NCBI GenBank assembly: GCA_037951165.1
Contig: JBBDHG010000015.1
Location: 2,278,501-2,342,500, forward strand
Reading direction: 5' to 3'
Length of the DNA stretch: 64,000 bases
From: Lophius americanus
Taxonomy: Eukaryota > Chordata > Actinopteri > Lophiiformes > Lophiidae
Of the stretch, positions 1 to 50,000 are shown in pieces. How positions within the stretch are numbered: the stretch's first letter is position 1; each line of letters starts with the position of its first letter. A model generated the notes under the pieces. That model was not told where the DNA came from. It searched no databases and worked only from the letters and a program-made list of their open reading frames with translations. The translations under genes were made by a program, and so were the position numbers.

Positions 1-119
1 ACAATATGTTGCACAATTAAAAGAAAATCTCCCTTTTTTCTTATTAGAAAAAATGAGAAGAAAATACCCCCTGGGAGTCCCAGTTTTCCTAGTTTTTTCA
101 TTGTTGTCCAACATCTGTT

Positions 120-460
120 TATTTTAAGCCGTCTGACATGAGAAACATCAATAAAAGCAAAAAATGTGCCCTAATAGGGCCGTTAATAAAATATCTCTGC
201 TTGCTTGCGGTTTGGGAGCCGGGGACCAGGCAGGAAGCCATTTTCACACAGGACGGCCTGACCTCCTCTCTTAATTCTGACTCAGAATAGCAGTCGTCCA
301 AGAAGCTGGCCGTAAAAAGAGAAATGAGAGAGGAGGAAAAGGGAGGCGATCCCTGCACCTCTCCTTTACCTGAGATGGAAAGAGAGAAAGGGAGAGAGGA
401 GACGAAACGAGCTGATGGCTTTTCCACCGCTCTCCCAAATCCTTTGCTAAACAATAAATC
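120..460. promoter_or_regulatory. candidate conserved non-coding block
   Basis: Non-repetitive intronic sequence with mixed composition and homeobox-type TTAATTCTGA and GTTAATAAAAT cores. It has no open frame with protein character. It resembles conserved intronic enhancers in style only; conservation cannot be measured here. Confidence 0.25.
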
Positions 461-1244
461 TTGTGAAGTTTATTTTCTTTGCAGCATCTGTGTTTTATAA
501 GGGGCCTTTTAATTTGTTTTTACTCCATCCATTGGGGGATCCCCACTCCTTCTTCTTTTTTTTCTCCCCCTCCTTGCAGTCTCTCTCTTCTTCTCCCTTC
601 TGTTTTCTTCTCTCCCACTCTCTCTCCTCCCCCTGTGGAAGCGAGTGTTTTAATGATGATACTTCAGGGAATTGGGATGGTAGAACAGCTTTCTCCTCCT
701 GTACAGAAAGACTCCCTCCCCACCCCCCACTCATTCTTCTTCTTCTTCCCTCCCCCTGCATTAAATACTCCCTCCTTCAACATGTCTGGGAAACAAGGAA
801 TGAACAGTGGAAAGTGGGGAAAAGATCTGATACAGGTCGGTCATTGATAAAATGACCAATTATTACCTGGAATGATAATAATTGAAATAAAGATAACACA
901 GTTTTTATATCCGTAGTAATTTTACTGTGGTGAATTTCAACCTATTTTTAAGTTCACTGAAAATGAAGTATTTTAAAGTACTCTAAAGACATTTTGTACA
1001 ATGTACATGTGACAAAATATGACTCAATTAAACCAGTGCAAATAGTTCACATTTTCTCACATGTCATATGAAAGCAAAAAGAAAAAGTGAAGAAAAACAA
1101 GCAAACTAGAATCCCCCATTCACTGGAAAAATGTGAGGAAAACCAGCTTCGGTTTGTGTGAAATGTCCATCAATCAGTCCTTTGTCTTTCCAGAAAAGAG
1201 AAACTACCTCTTACATAACGTGTTAATGTATAACTCTGGGCGAT

Positions 1245-1870
1245 AAATATATATGGTTTTATTGCTTGCAATTTCCATTTTTCCAAAATGCACATCAATA
1301 ATAAAAAAAAACTGCATATTGCATCCCATACATAAAACAAACAAAAAACCACTCCCTTCCAAATGCAACACAAGAACAAGAGGGACGCTGCATGTACAGG
1401 ATATGTTTATAGGTCTGCAAACATTTTGCCAACAATAAAACATTTAAATTTCCCTAAAAAAAATCTCATTAACAAAATCAGGTACAAAAAAAAGAAATAA
1501 CGAGTCGTAACTCAATTGTATTTCACAAATTAAAATAAATAGAATAATTAAAAAAAGCATTATATATATATATATATATATAAGAACAAATCCCAACATA
1601 AAACAATGTGCCAACAACCAGGCTTTACACTGGCTCCTCTATTAATGGTTTATACATGTCCCACATTATAATATATTTTTCTATCCTGTCCTGCAACCCG
1701 TATGTCATTCTTTCACATTCTGCTACTTTTCCTGGTTCATTCACACACTCCTGGAAAGGAGGATCAAAAGCATGTTCAAATTCCTGAGGATGATTTGCAG
1801 TCCAATCATAACAGCACACAGAGTTCAGTACTTCACAGCTTTTAGAGAAGCAGATACAAACTTACCGCCT
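1245..1870 (-). mobile_element. possible LINE 3' end with C-terminal coding remnant
   Basis: On the - strand an open frame runs from about 1865 down to a stop at 1625. Its last 64 codons include HPQEFEHAFDPPFQECV, ERMTYGLQDRIEKYIIMW and MYKPLIEEPV. This composition, rich in charged residues and Trp/Tyr, looks like real protein rather than translated noise. Downstream on the same strand is an AT-rich, T-rich stretch with a (TA)11 tract and then GCAATAAAACC at about 1259-1269, resembling a 3' UTR with a polyadenylation signal. The combination suggests the 3' end of a LINE-type retroposon. I did not recognise the protein with certainty, so another source, such as an unknown gene fragment, is possible. 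Confidence 0.35.
1561..1582. repeat. (TA)11 microsatellite
   Basis: An uninterrupted run of eleven TA units is visible directly. It sits within the possible LINE 3' region. Confidence 0.95.
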
Positions 1871-2563
1871 CTTAATATATACAACTTTGGACAAAATGCA
1901 ATCTTCCTTTCTCATTACATCAGCAATCTAACAGTTAATCTTCATCCAGAGTTCATGGATTTTGGCCCATTTTCATAGAATCACATCATCACAGTTGCAT
2001 TGCCAACAAGATGCAGAATCTTTTAATCATAGTCTGTGTACTCTGTGGTTTTGCGAAAAACGGTGTTGAATTCTTTTAATTGAATAAGTGTCACCCTCGA
2101 GTCTCTTGACCTTATTCAGAGGTAAGCATTGGGCAATATTTAACACATATTTAACACAGTTTTCTTAAACCCTATGATCGTATGATTGTAATAAACATGA
2201 TAGCTGATTAATCGGATCAAATTTTAACAACTCCTAACATTGCAAAAAAAAAAGAAGAAATTAAGCAATTAATAAATGAATATCGAGCCAATCAACGTCA
2301 TTTAAAAAAAAAAGAAGTTAGTAACCAGTGTAGGAGTTCCACTTAAACTCCGAAAGGCACTGATTCATCAGACAAACGGATTCATTCTTACACTTTTTAT
2401 CCATATTCCCGATATATTTTGATCGTAATGTACCGCTACCAGAACTTTGAGGTTTCGAGGCCCAACCTTAATTTCAGGCCGCAGCCTCCATTTGTGAGCA
2501 AGACTAAGTAAACTTACAGCATATAATGTTATGTTGTGATTTCACATTGGATTTACTCTTCCA

Positions 2564-2640
2564 TATAATAATAATAATAATAATAATACATTTAATTTAT
2601 AATGTGTCACTTTAAAACATTCTGATTCAAATGGCAATCA
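2564..2640. repeat. short (TAA)n-linked dispersed element, copy 1
   Basis: A (TAA)8-9 tract is followed by TACATTTAATTTATAATG. The same junction of trinucleotide tract and TACATTT-ATTTATAA sequence recurs at about 10437 and 27239, so these are copies of one element rather than independent microsatellites. This copy is short. Confidence 0.6.
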
Positions 2641-3949
2641 GGGCTGGATGTAATTGTCGAGTTGGTCCCGTTGGTGTTAATCAAAGTCCGCAGGAATGTA
2701 ATTCAGCTACACTAACGGGTCAAATTAGGGTGGAGAAAGTGAAGCCCCAAATACAAATAGTTACTGTAATATTGGATATGTTGATATTTGACTCCACCAG
2801 TGTTGTGTAGATTTAACAGTAACCCGTATTGTTGGTGTTACATTTCAAATATTGAGAGAGTTACTGCCAGAATGTTCTAATGCGAAACATTTAACACTTT
2901 CAAAAGTGCAGTTTTCATTTAAACTTTTTTGTTAAATGTGGATCCATAAAAACACTTTGCACATGTTTACTATAACTCTAGAGACAGATACCCTCTCCAC
3001 ATCAAGATATTTCAATAAGAGAAGGAAAAAGTTGATGACAGCAGCAAAGGGCCGTAAAATTCAATTCGGTGTATCACTTTAGTGGATACAGTGAATTATC
3101 TTCAATATTGAAACAGTAAATAACTTTATTATTTATGGTCTGAATATACGGAAAACACAGATTTCTACTGGTAAAACACATGCCTTTGGTGAAAACTAAC
3201 AGAGAAATACCATAATGTTACAAGCCGGCCGTTACCGTGAAAGTATTATTCTGTCTGAATGACTGATTTTGCTAGTATGAAAACTTAACTTTAACCATTT
3301 AGCAAGGACATCCCATATATTCTACAGAATTAAGATGCTGAAAATATGGTATATATTGTGAAATAATGTTGACTTGTAGGTCAAAACAAGTCTGAATTTA
3401 CTTTAATGGACTGTCATTCTATGTAATTAACTGTGTAACTGTAAACAGGTTGACTTTATATCTGTGTTTATGGTAATTTACTGTAATTTCTTGTACATGG
3501 TGACCACACTGTTTTCCACAATATTCTCGCAACCACAGCTGCCGGTATTTTACGTGGTTGCTGTGTTAGAAAATCATGATCATACCATGCAGCGATGACA
3601 CTGGCGCTGTTCTCTTTGTGCCCGGCACTGGAAGAGGAAGCCTCTGTTATTAAGGTGTGTGTTCATGAAACCTGGTCATAAAATCCACCTCACACAGCTC
3701 CGTCCCCCCAACAGAGCTTTTTATTACCCTCTCTAAATGTAGGAAAGAGATTTAATCTTTTTGGCCCTGAAAATAGGAAATAAGCAAAACACATCAGCGT
3801 CATCTTCAAATGCGTAAAGTCTAGTCACGACCATAAAATAATTCCCCTGCTGAGACAGCAGTGGGTTTTTTTTGGTTTTTTTCTGTCTCCTTCCCTTTCT
3901 CAGCCCCTCTGTCTCCAGCTGCAGGATGATCCTCAGGTCCAAGGTCGCT

Positions 3950-4350
3950 CAGAATTCCCAGAGCATCACTCAACCTGCCTAATCGGCTGCCTCCTAGCAC
4001 CCTTTCCAGCCCTGCTAGAGTGCTTGTTTATGCTCTTTTCCTTTTACTGAAATTTCCTCACTGGCAGAACAATTCAAATCAGACAAATAAGTGTTTGCTT
4101 GCATTGGACGCAAATTTGGGATTAAAAGAGTCGAGAGAAACAGGAGATAGCGTGACACTTGCCAGCTGAGGAGGCATAAAGGGTTCAAAGGCTGAAATGC
4201 AAATGCTGTTGAGACAGGGATGGATGGAGGAGAGCTGGATGGATGGATTAAGAGTGGAGGAGAGTCGAGGGTCAGATAACAGTGTGACTTTTTGGCAGGG
4301 ATGGAGTTTTTCTTCCAATGTCGGCGACAGAGCTTGATTTGCATTGATGG
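3950..4350. promoter_or_regulatory. candidate conserved non-coding block with octamer
   Basis: A balanced, non-repetitive block containing an exact POU octamer ATGCAAAT at 4197-4204, plus AATTCAAATCAGACAAATAA and GCATTGGACGCAAATTTGGG. No exon is seen. Enhancer status is inference. Confidence 0.3.
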
Positions 4351-5034
4351 ATCTTCTTTCCATGGGATGTCATGTATCAGTGCTACATGGGCACATCACG
4401 CCTCAGCCATTAATCAAATCATTTCCTCCGTCTAGAGCTATCTGTCCGCCAGACTCCTCGCATACGTCTACCTCGCACTCCCGCTCCCTCTCTCCTCATA
4501 GCCTCGCTCAGCCTTTTTCCTTCAGCTCCTCTCTCCTCCACCTTAACGTTTTATAAATAATACACAGCAATAGAAGAAAAAATTCAGATAATCTCAAATT
4601 CCATCTCAAGTAATGGAATATATGATTTAGTTCAAACGGAAACTCCAATATCTTAATTTTTTATACTATACATATATACTAAAGAGAATATCTTGTTTAT
4701 TATTATTTTATTTTATTTATTTATCTGTTTTATTGCCAACTCTATGACCTACCTGAATATCTAAATAAACCCAAACATGCAGACTCATTGATCTAAAACG
4801 TTTTGTTTTATATTTCTAATTTTTGTAAGATTGTGGACACATGCACATGCCTGATTTCCACTCCCACGGTAATACACGATCAGACGTCAATGCTCCCATA
4901 ATAAGTCATTTGGTTACATCAGCTCCATCGCGCTCTGTCTGAAAATAAAAACACAAGGAGAAATACGACGCAGTGTGTTTAATTGTATTTTTATTGATAG
5001 TCAGGTATTAATCCTGAAAAATAAGAGCGTACTG

Positions 5035-5097
5035 CATCAAATACTAGCATCAAATACTAGCATCAAATACTAGCATCAAATTCTAGCATCAAATACA
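5035..5097. repeat. 13-bp tandem repeat, 4.8 copies
   Basis: Unit CATCAAATACTAG occurs at 5035, 5048, 5061 and 5074 (the last with one substitution) plus a partial fifth unit from 5087. Near-perfect identity points to recent expansion. It lies in an intron with no obvious function. Confidence 0.95.
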
Positions 5098-8000
5098 CAG
5101 GTGTCTGGAGATGTGGGAAGTTCAATTAAAAAAAAAAAAAGAAATGAAATCCTTGATTCCAAAATATTGACCCCAGCTTCATTCCACTCATATGTTAATT
5201 CATTTCTATCTCATACACACGAGCAGTAAAGGTTTATGTTTGAATAGAGGTTGGCCGGTTGTTGTTTGCCAAAGGCCAATACAATACAAATGAAGCTGAA
5301 AAACTAATCATAAAGTTCCGCCTGTATAGGCCCGCAACCATAAAAGCCATAAAAAAATAGCTGTCTATGACTTTTTCTTATAATCCCCACAAAGAACATG
5401 TGTTTTTGAATTTGTGGGTTTTCTTATTTGTTTGTTTTGTGTAGAACACTTTGAAGCATTTTCTTGAAACTCGGGCCAGAAATGATTTAACTTGATTTTT
5501 GTACATTTCACAATAAAGGGTCACATCGACTGTAGTTTCTTCTTGGACTTCCCTTAACATTGCAATACGACGTCTTAAATATGTTTACTATCCACACACC
5601 ACAGAGTAGTCAGGCAACTTTACTATATATTCATAACATAGGTTCTACCCTGGAAGAAAAATCCACCGACTGACATTATTATTAAATAGGCTATCAAACA
5701 TTTGCACAATAACTTTAATTTTTAATGACAGACATTCATTTTCTTTTTGCAAATTAATCACATCATAAATTAAGCTCTAATTTTTTCTCCCACAATTCCA
5801 ATGCAGATGATTGAGGAGGTGTTCATGCTGTGGTGGAAGCTTCGATAAGGCGATAGTTTTGTGCACATGTTACAATGATGAACTGACTTTCCACCAAATC
5901 TTAAGTATCTTCGTCAGTAGAGTTCTCAGATTTCATTCACGATTTGAGTAAGATGTCTCGCTGACATACATGAATGTCAGATATTGTCCTGCAAATGCAG
6001 AAATGCTCCAAATTCAGCAAGGCTCTCATGTTCAAGAGGAAGGAATTCACCTCTAGTCCCTCTTGAGGCCATGCTGGCTCAGGAGAAGCACAACTTAGCC
6101 TTACTTTCCTCAGCAAATACAGTCAATCCTCTATTGCAGTGATTCAATATTGCAACAATTACTTAATCTCAATTTTTACTAAAATTTGGTAAAGTTTAAT
6201 ATAAACATATTTTACTTTTTTTTTGAAAACTGTTTTTTACTTTGATAGGACAAATGAACATCACATTTCAAATAGCATAAGTAATATGCTTTTAATAAAG
6301 AGAACTGTGTCCCTTTTCCTATCACGATGTATGCAAACTTATTACAATGTTATTACATTGTAATAATATCCAACATTCTAAATAAGAATTGATATTGTAT
6401 TAATTTTACTGTCTAAATTTTGGATTTTAATTTTCAAGGAGAATAATTTTGGATTTTATCATCTTTATTTTAATTACATTGTATTGTTACAGATAAACAT
6501 AACGTATGACACTCTGCAATATTTAGAATTTCATCAAATGCATCCTTGGTATTTGTTTTTTTTTTCTGTTTAAATCCCAACTATTTCAATTATTTAAGCA
6601 AGTTAAGCTTTAAAGATACATGGAAATTGAAAAGGTCATACGCATATTGTTGCAATCATCCTTGCTTTCTTTAAATTGTGATAATATACAGTCTATGTCT
6701 GTAAATTGTTTGAGTATTTGTCTATGTCTTTAATCTGTATATGTCCATTTCTTGTACACGATGTAAACGAGACAACCTCTTTAAATAACGAAACTAAACT
6801 AAATAATTCACATAATAATGTGTCAATATAATAGTCACTGTATCGTGAACATTCATATCTCTACAACCAATTATCATTTGTTTCATTCCACTTTTATGCC
6901 AACTCAACACATGCATTTTTTATTAACTTACATCCAAATGTACAAATGTTATGATTTCTTTGGAGCAAATTATTTTCATTAACTAAATTTACAGGACTTT
7001 AAAAAAAAAACATTGTAGTCTTAATTTGGTATTAGAAATATGGAGATAATATTTCAAGGAAGACGATGAAACAATGTAGAAAGCAGTTAACATGACTCGG
7101 CTCTATGGAATCCAATTAGTCGTTTGTAGAAACAAAACTTCAAAGTTTAAACAAAACAACAACATGCATTTGTTCATGGACTAAATTCACATGTAGAAGC
7201 TAACTCTTTTTGATCAACGTCCCTCACTCCCCCCTCCCTCCTATTCTGTCTGGAACTCCGGACCACGTAGACAACTTTCCTCTCGCTCTCTGTCACTCCA
7301 CGTCATATCAGGTATCATCTTCTGCCAGTGCGTGATCTTTGACACGCTCCCCACAAACTTATCTTCACTGAGGGGGCCTGTAATTATCTTGAGTGACAGA
7401 TCGGTGTAACGGCTCTATCAACTGTGATCAGCACCCCATCTTTGCACGGTCACACCTGTTCCACGATTCAAAGCGGGGCTTGTTTACAAGGGTGTGTGAT
7501 GGCGGTGAGGGCAAAAGTGAAATGTCCATTTTGTATTTTTGAGTATGATATATTCATCGACACCCCTCCCCCAATCCTCATTCTCCACCCCCTTCTTAGC
7601 TCAAGCACAATTATGGCTTTTCAGTCTGCTTCCTGTACAGCTTTTTCCCCTTCTTTCAACACAAAAGGTGGCTGCCGGGTTCTAGCACTTCTGAAAGGCT
7701 TTCAGGATCCTCCGGACCTCTGTGCATCTGACCAAAGTGAGGAGCGGAGTGAAATGAAGGACAGATATTTGTAATGGTCTTCCCTTCCCAACTGAAGGTC
7801 AGGCAGCATTGTTGCTCTAAACGACGAAGCACAAAGCAGAGGTTTGCCCGGACTAATGAAACTTGGAGCTACACATTAATGATCTAAAGGACTGGACCAA
7901 AACACTCAGCAGTCCCTTTCCGCTCGCATTCAGCCTCCTCTTGATTGCCCCTTCCCCATAATGACGAGGCACTCTCCTCCTCTACCTTTATTGTAACCTT

Positions 8001-9714
8001 TGATGTCTGCCTTGTTTTCTTTGTCTCGGCGTCCCCCCCTCCCTTCTTTTCATTCCTTTATGTTACGGTCCTGTCACTCATCTATTAAGGCAACAAATGG
8101 AACAAGGCAAACATTCAGAGGGGGCATTGTGGTGCACCCACAGGTTTGCTCTTTATTTCTTTTCAAGCACTTGAACTTGGAATTTTCCTTGGGCCGCCCA
8201 TTGAATCCGAGGTAACACTCGTCTGTTGTCTCTATTGTCACAGGATTACAAACATATTTGTTTTGTAATCCGCATCTTATGGTCCATAGTAAAATGTTTC
8301 TACGCAACCGTTTATATGCATTTGTTTCTTTTCTCATTGAATAGAACCCCGACTAATCTCTAGATCAGATGGCAACATTTCTATCAGTAATTAATTAATC
8401 TGGTACTTTATTCATGCATTTTAATTCATTTTCCTTGAAAAAGTTAATTCAGAATGCCTTGAGAAATTGGTTTATCCTCCCTATAACCTATATTATAGAA
8501 GACAAGTACGTTTTTATTTATATTGGCATGTAAGTGTTGCTAAAGCTTTACTTAAAAACTTTTTTTTCAAGAGGTTTTCGACATATCTTTTTTACCAATT
8601 AGTTACATGGTGGCTTTTGATATTTACGACAAGTTGGAGCTCATATAATTGTATTTTTTCCGCTGTCACATTTATAAGTTGGACCCAAGTCGATTTTGTT
8701 GCTTTTTTTTCATCTTTTTGTCGCTTTTGGAGAAAATTTCCAATATTCCTGTGTATGTTTTAACAAAACTTTATTATTGTATATAACTTTCTTATTATTG
8801 TTGTTATTATTTCTGGGATCCCTTGTCTGTTTCATGGTTTTTTGATTATTATTAAACAGACATGTAGACATCAGCACAAAGACAAATTATCTTCATCATG
8901 CCCAAACCCCCACTTAATTTGGTTTAATTGCTCTCAGAAATGTTGTACCTCATCTTGTTGCATTCTACAGAATACCCTTATACTGTAGGATTAAAAAATA
9001 AAAAGTAACAATAATGATCCTTACACTTATCATAAAAAAATGATTATCAAATGAGATTAAGATATATTTGACCACTAAATACAAAGGCCCTGTTATAGCA
9101 CCAGAAATGAATTTTGGTACTGGGCCCATGCCACATGGTCCCACCATGTCCAGTAGAAATCTGTCCAGCAAGCAAATAAGTCAATACTGGTGAACACATT
9201 ACCTCACTGACAGAGCAAAGAGTTTTAAAATAAATAGATAAAACAAATGTCCTTACACTCATGCAGATATTCTTTTAAAGGTTTTAGAGAAAAGCTTCCG
9301 TGAAATTTGTGCCTCCAACCCAGCACGACGGAGCTAACTAAGACAGTGTTTGAAAGATGAGAAACACAGGGTCCAGTGAAGCAAGATTAATGCCAGCAGC
9401 CTTAGCAAACTGACAAAGTTGTTGAATCAGCTTCAGGTTAAATGTAGAATATGAATTTGTTCATAAAAAAAGGCCTCCTGCAGTCAAAAACTTCACTGAG
9501 CACTGAGGGTGCTATCCACAGTAATTCTAGTGCTGTTTTAAATCTTTATTTTTTAATGAGGATTGTTGTCGAACACAGTTCATCATCTTGCATTTATGTT
9601 CCCTAGATGCTGTTGTTTTAAGATAAAAAAACAAACAAAACATGCATGCATTTCTGATGTACTCAGGTATTACCTCACCCTTGCAGACAGAGCACATTGA
9701 AATGTGTTATCTAT

Positions 9715-10060
9715 TAAGGTGGAGTCTAACTGTATGTGTGGAGTTAAGCAGTGAGTGAACCAGCAGCCTCCATCCTAATGTAGCTGGTTAAGGTCATTAG
9801 GCCTTTAAGAAGCCCTTTGACATGGCCTGATTGGGTTTGGCTGGAGCTGGATGGGATATGTGAGATGAGATGTGCCTCTTTGAATTTTGTGTGTGTGTGC
9901 GCACGGTGTGTGTTTATGTGTGTGTTAAACCAGGGCCTGTTGATTGGCCTTGATTAACAGACTGCCAGGCTCTCGAAGCGGAGCTTGAGCCTTTTACAAT
10001 GCAGCATCTTGAGCTAGTTATTTCCAATCATTTCACAGTAGGCCTTGAACCGGGGCTTAT
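9715..10060. promoter_or_regulatory. candidate conserved non-coding block
   Basis: A non-repetitive segment interrupted by a small GT-rich stretch, with CTTGATTAACAGACTGCCAG and TAAGGTCATTAGGCC. It stands out from the AT-rich surroundings. No open frame fits a protein. Confidence 0.28.
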
Positions 10061-10436
10061 ATGTGTTTGTGAGTGTGTGTAGACTAGGTGTAAATAAATA
10101 TAATGTACTGCTCGCAATTCAAACAAGGCTGGGGTTTTTTTTTGGATGAAAAGGTGTTTGAGTTTTGTAAACAAGGTCGGCTGAAATCGCTTTTTGCAGT
10201 TCAGAGGAATGCGATGATTGGAAAAATAGCGATTTCATAATGAATAGAGTTTTTGTGATGTTCTGTGTAATTCAAAGATACACATGAAGTTGGGATTTCA
10301 TGTGACTATAATTTAAATAATTCATTAAATTAAAAAAATCAAATCAGAAATCTGTGTTGACCTGTGTAATCACATGGAAATTCAATGAACAATGAATCTG
10401 GAGTCCTGATTTAAATAGTGAAGTGGCATGAGGCTA

Positions 10437-10515
10437 GTAATAATAATAATAATAATACATTTCATTTATAATGCACTAATATGGCTGACAATGCCAGTGT
10501 CTTCTATATTTCAAT
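10437..10515. repeat. short (TAA)n-linked dispersed element, copy 2
   Basis: A (TAA)n tract is followed by TACATTTCATTTATAATGCAC, matching the copies near 2564 and 27239. It is truncated soon after the shared segment. Confidence 0.6.
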
Positions 10516-11027
10516 GTAGATGTCGCTATATTTACATTCATGAGTTACAAAAAAAAAAGAAGATCATTATGAACTTCAAAATATCATGGAAAGTGATCTT
10601 GTATTGATTGTTAAAACTCAATTCGACTTTATTTATAAGCATATTAAAGTTAAGCGGTTATTTTGGTCCAACTTGATGTAAATGGGTTGGGCCAGCTTAT
10701 ATGCATGGAATAGGTCCAGATTTATTTATTATGGTTTGTCCAACTTATTTTTTTGTAGAAAAAATTTGCATACTAAAGCAGAGTTTATCTAACCCATATA
10801 AACTGTGTTGACTTAAGAGAAGTGCTAAAAAGAACTATACAGAAATACTATTCATTATTTAATTCCTTTAAAGGATGGAGTGCAAACAATGTGAGAAGTA
10901 ACAGAAATTTAAGTTTCAAACGGAGCGATGCTGAGAGTTAGCATCTGTAAAGAACCTAAGCAATAACGGAGTTATTCATCTGTTATGATCCATTCTTTCG
11001 ATGTTTTACGACCAGCAGTACTTTTAA

Positions 11028-47096
<36,069 letters not shown>

Positions 47097-50000
47097 TAGA
47101 AGAATTTCATTGTCACTTTACTTATCAAAATTTGTCGGCTCATAGTAGGGGTGCCTGTATTGTAAGTAGTATCTACTGTTACTGCGACTAATACTGCAGT
47201 GAAGTAAAATCCGGTTTGATGGTAAAGAGATTCCGCTCAGCACAATCTCATCCAAGTGGATTATTAGAAGTCAGATATTTCACACGAGCTAGTCAGCCGT
47301 TGTTGCTGTTTTAATGTTGCATGCGATTATTTTTTAATCAAGTCTACTGTTGTTGTTTGAGTTGGCATGTAAAGCCTGTCAGCCATCGGACAAGATTCTG
47401 ATGTCACTCCACATGTCAGCTTTAATCCTGTTAGGACATTTGGCTAATCCAGTCGCACACAGACGACAGGATTTCTTCTTTTGAAATAAATCCTTTGGTT
47501 GCACTCTTTAATGCCGTTACATGTATCTTGGTGGAAGAGTGTGGGTTGATTGGGACCCATCATTATCCCCAAAGGTGGAGTAATCATTACGTATTGCTTG
47601 ACAATAACAATAATCCTGTCGATTTTTGGTAGACTAAAGACTGGCGTCTGCGGAATTATCTCTTTTCTCCTCATGGAATCTTAGATCAAAGGATCTAATA
47701 TCAGACATTTAGGTGTCAAAAATTATCAACAGCTTTCGTTACAGTTAGTGTGTCACAAATAGTTTACATATCCTATGTGTTACCTTTTTATGTTATCTTG
47801 TAAATATTAAAATTTCACCAGCATAATAGGGTAACATATTTTCAGCTATTTTTTGTGTGAAGACCTTTTTTTTATGTGCGTAATCACATAAGCAGATTAC
47901 ATATTTTATTACTTTGTTTTACACCATCACCTTACTGTGGAGATTTAAATTTAAAATAAAAAAAAAAATAGAAAATTCATGTTTTTATATATCTTGTAAT
48001 TTTTAAATAATTTATTTAGACACATGATATCACAATATCAAAGTGATCTCCTATGGTTAAATCAATAAGTACGTACCACGAAAATATACTAAAATTTAAA
48101 TTAAAATTTTTGTAAAGGGGCTTATTTAAAATACCTGAGCATAGCTTTATTGAGCCCAGGTACAGAACTAGATCCACACCCCAGAAACTTAATAGACATA
48201 GTTGAGTTCAGAGAACTGTTTCCTGTTTGTTGTTTCATATTTGAGGTCCGTTGATTGATCAGATATCCAGATTCAACAGAGTCGACGCAGGTCTTACAAT
48301 TGCATTAATCTCTGTAGACGACAACTGACATGGTTTTTCCAGGAACTTAATGCATCCGTCACAGGATGGTTTTACACTTTTCCAAACTGCCATAAAATGT
48401 GACCCAACACTCAGTCAAGTCCAGTACGTCCGGGCTTTTGTTTTCAAGCATCTTTTTTGTAAGTCCGCTGTGTTGTTGTTTTTTATATGTTGCCAACTCA
48501 AAGAGCTGCTGACCTGCCTATCATTGTTTTCTAACAATAATAATAAAATCTTCTTCTTCCAAAAAATCCGGTTTTTATTTTAATGCAGAATTGTTTGACT
48601 TCCGTGTAATATCTGAAAGTTAAAGAGTGTTCACGAAGTTTTCCGAAGTACCAGTTTTACATGAATTCCCTGGTTTGTTGCACAAGTTTAAACTGGTATA
48701 CCGGTTTTACCACGCAATCTGCCAATCCTCAGATGTTTGTTTGTATCCAAAACACAAATGCAGAATCATAATAAAACCATGCAAAAATTACTCCATAAAA
48801 TTGAGCCCAAACTGAAAACTAAATAAGATTGGTGGATGTTGGGAACAGTGAAAATGACTACAAATAATGTCCCATGTCTGGATTATACTTCTGACTTCAC
48901 CAAGTGTCCTCTGTGTTGCCTCCTTTGTTCACTGACTTAGAGCTCAGTGAGAGACAGGAGGACAGAGCCAGGCCGAGGGATGGAGGTGATGCTTATCACT
49001 GCGTGTGCTTCGCAAGGGTTCACTGTTGTGTCCTTCAACCGCCATGGCGCCGCTTCTTATCACCCACACATCCATTTTATCTAACCCTTTGCACAACACG
49101 GCTGTGTGTGGCAGGACTGTGAAATATGAATCTAGAGGTCAGTTACAGAATGTTACAGGTCGAGAGACCAATTTATACATCTTAAAGCTGTACCGGTCCC
49201 GTAGTGAATAAAGGATCATCATGTTTTTCAGTGCTGACAATACACATAGAAGGAAAGCTGATAACTACTCACACATTTCCTCATTTCCCTGATAGGAGAT
49301 TTTGATTGTTGATAGGAGCGCAACTGTTTGGTCTTGAAGCTGCCATTATTGTAGTTATTTAAAAGGTGATCATTTTGATGAGAGTCAATGTACATATTAG
49401 TAAAACATTAACTCAGTCATAGCCAGAGGATATGAGCAGGTCATTAGACTTAATCATGATGAGATATATTACAATGGAAAGGACAGTTTAGCATATGTCA
49501 TGTGTAATGTATTGTCATTTCTGACAGAGAGCATATCAGTTTTGATTCATCCCTCTTATATAGTAGCACCCAATGCAATTTGACAAACAATCTAATATTG
49601 GCGGATTTTACAGATGAAGTTGGGACACTTTCAATTTGGCTTCTACTAATTGACCCCCCCGATAAGGAGCAATATTTCCCAGTCCATTTGTTTCATTGTT
49701 AAATAAGTTGTTGGTTGGTTTGTTTGCAGGGTTCTGTAAACACTGCTTGATGGTTTTCCTCAAAACTTGATTAGGATGGACGTGGCCCAGGAAAGAACTC
49801 ATTTCAGTTTTGGAAAACTAATCCCACATAGAATGTTTGGTCTCAGTGGAGATCCAAGCTCTACTGGTGCCATCGTAGTTAGTTTTAGTTAACAGTTTAA
49901 CCTCTATCCTTATGTAGTAGACACCGGATTGACAGAAGTCAGTGAAATTTAGTGCAACACACTTTGTAGGGGTCCTAAAGGTGTACCTCTCATAATTTGA

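Noticed and set aside
463..855. Overlapping frames of 130 and 122 codons
   Set aside because: They arise from CT-rich low-complexity sequence (runs of Phe, Ser, Pro and Leu) and have no domain.
7424..7774. 116-codon + strand frame
   Set aside because: Amino-acid pattern looks random, no domain is recognisable, and the sequence is ordinary intron.
48938..48992. Open segment after an AG with GTGATG at its end (LSERQEDRARPRDG-type peptide)
   Set aside because: No similarity to the expected BCAS3 continuation, and the splice context is weak.
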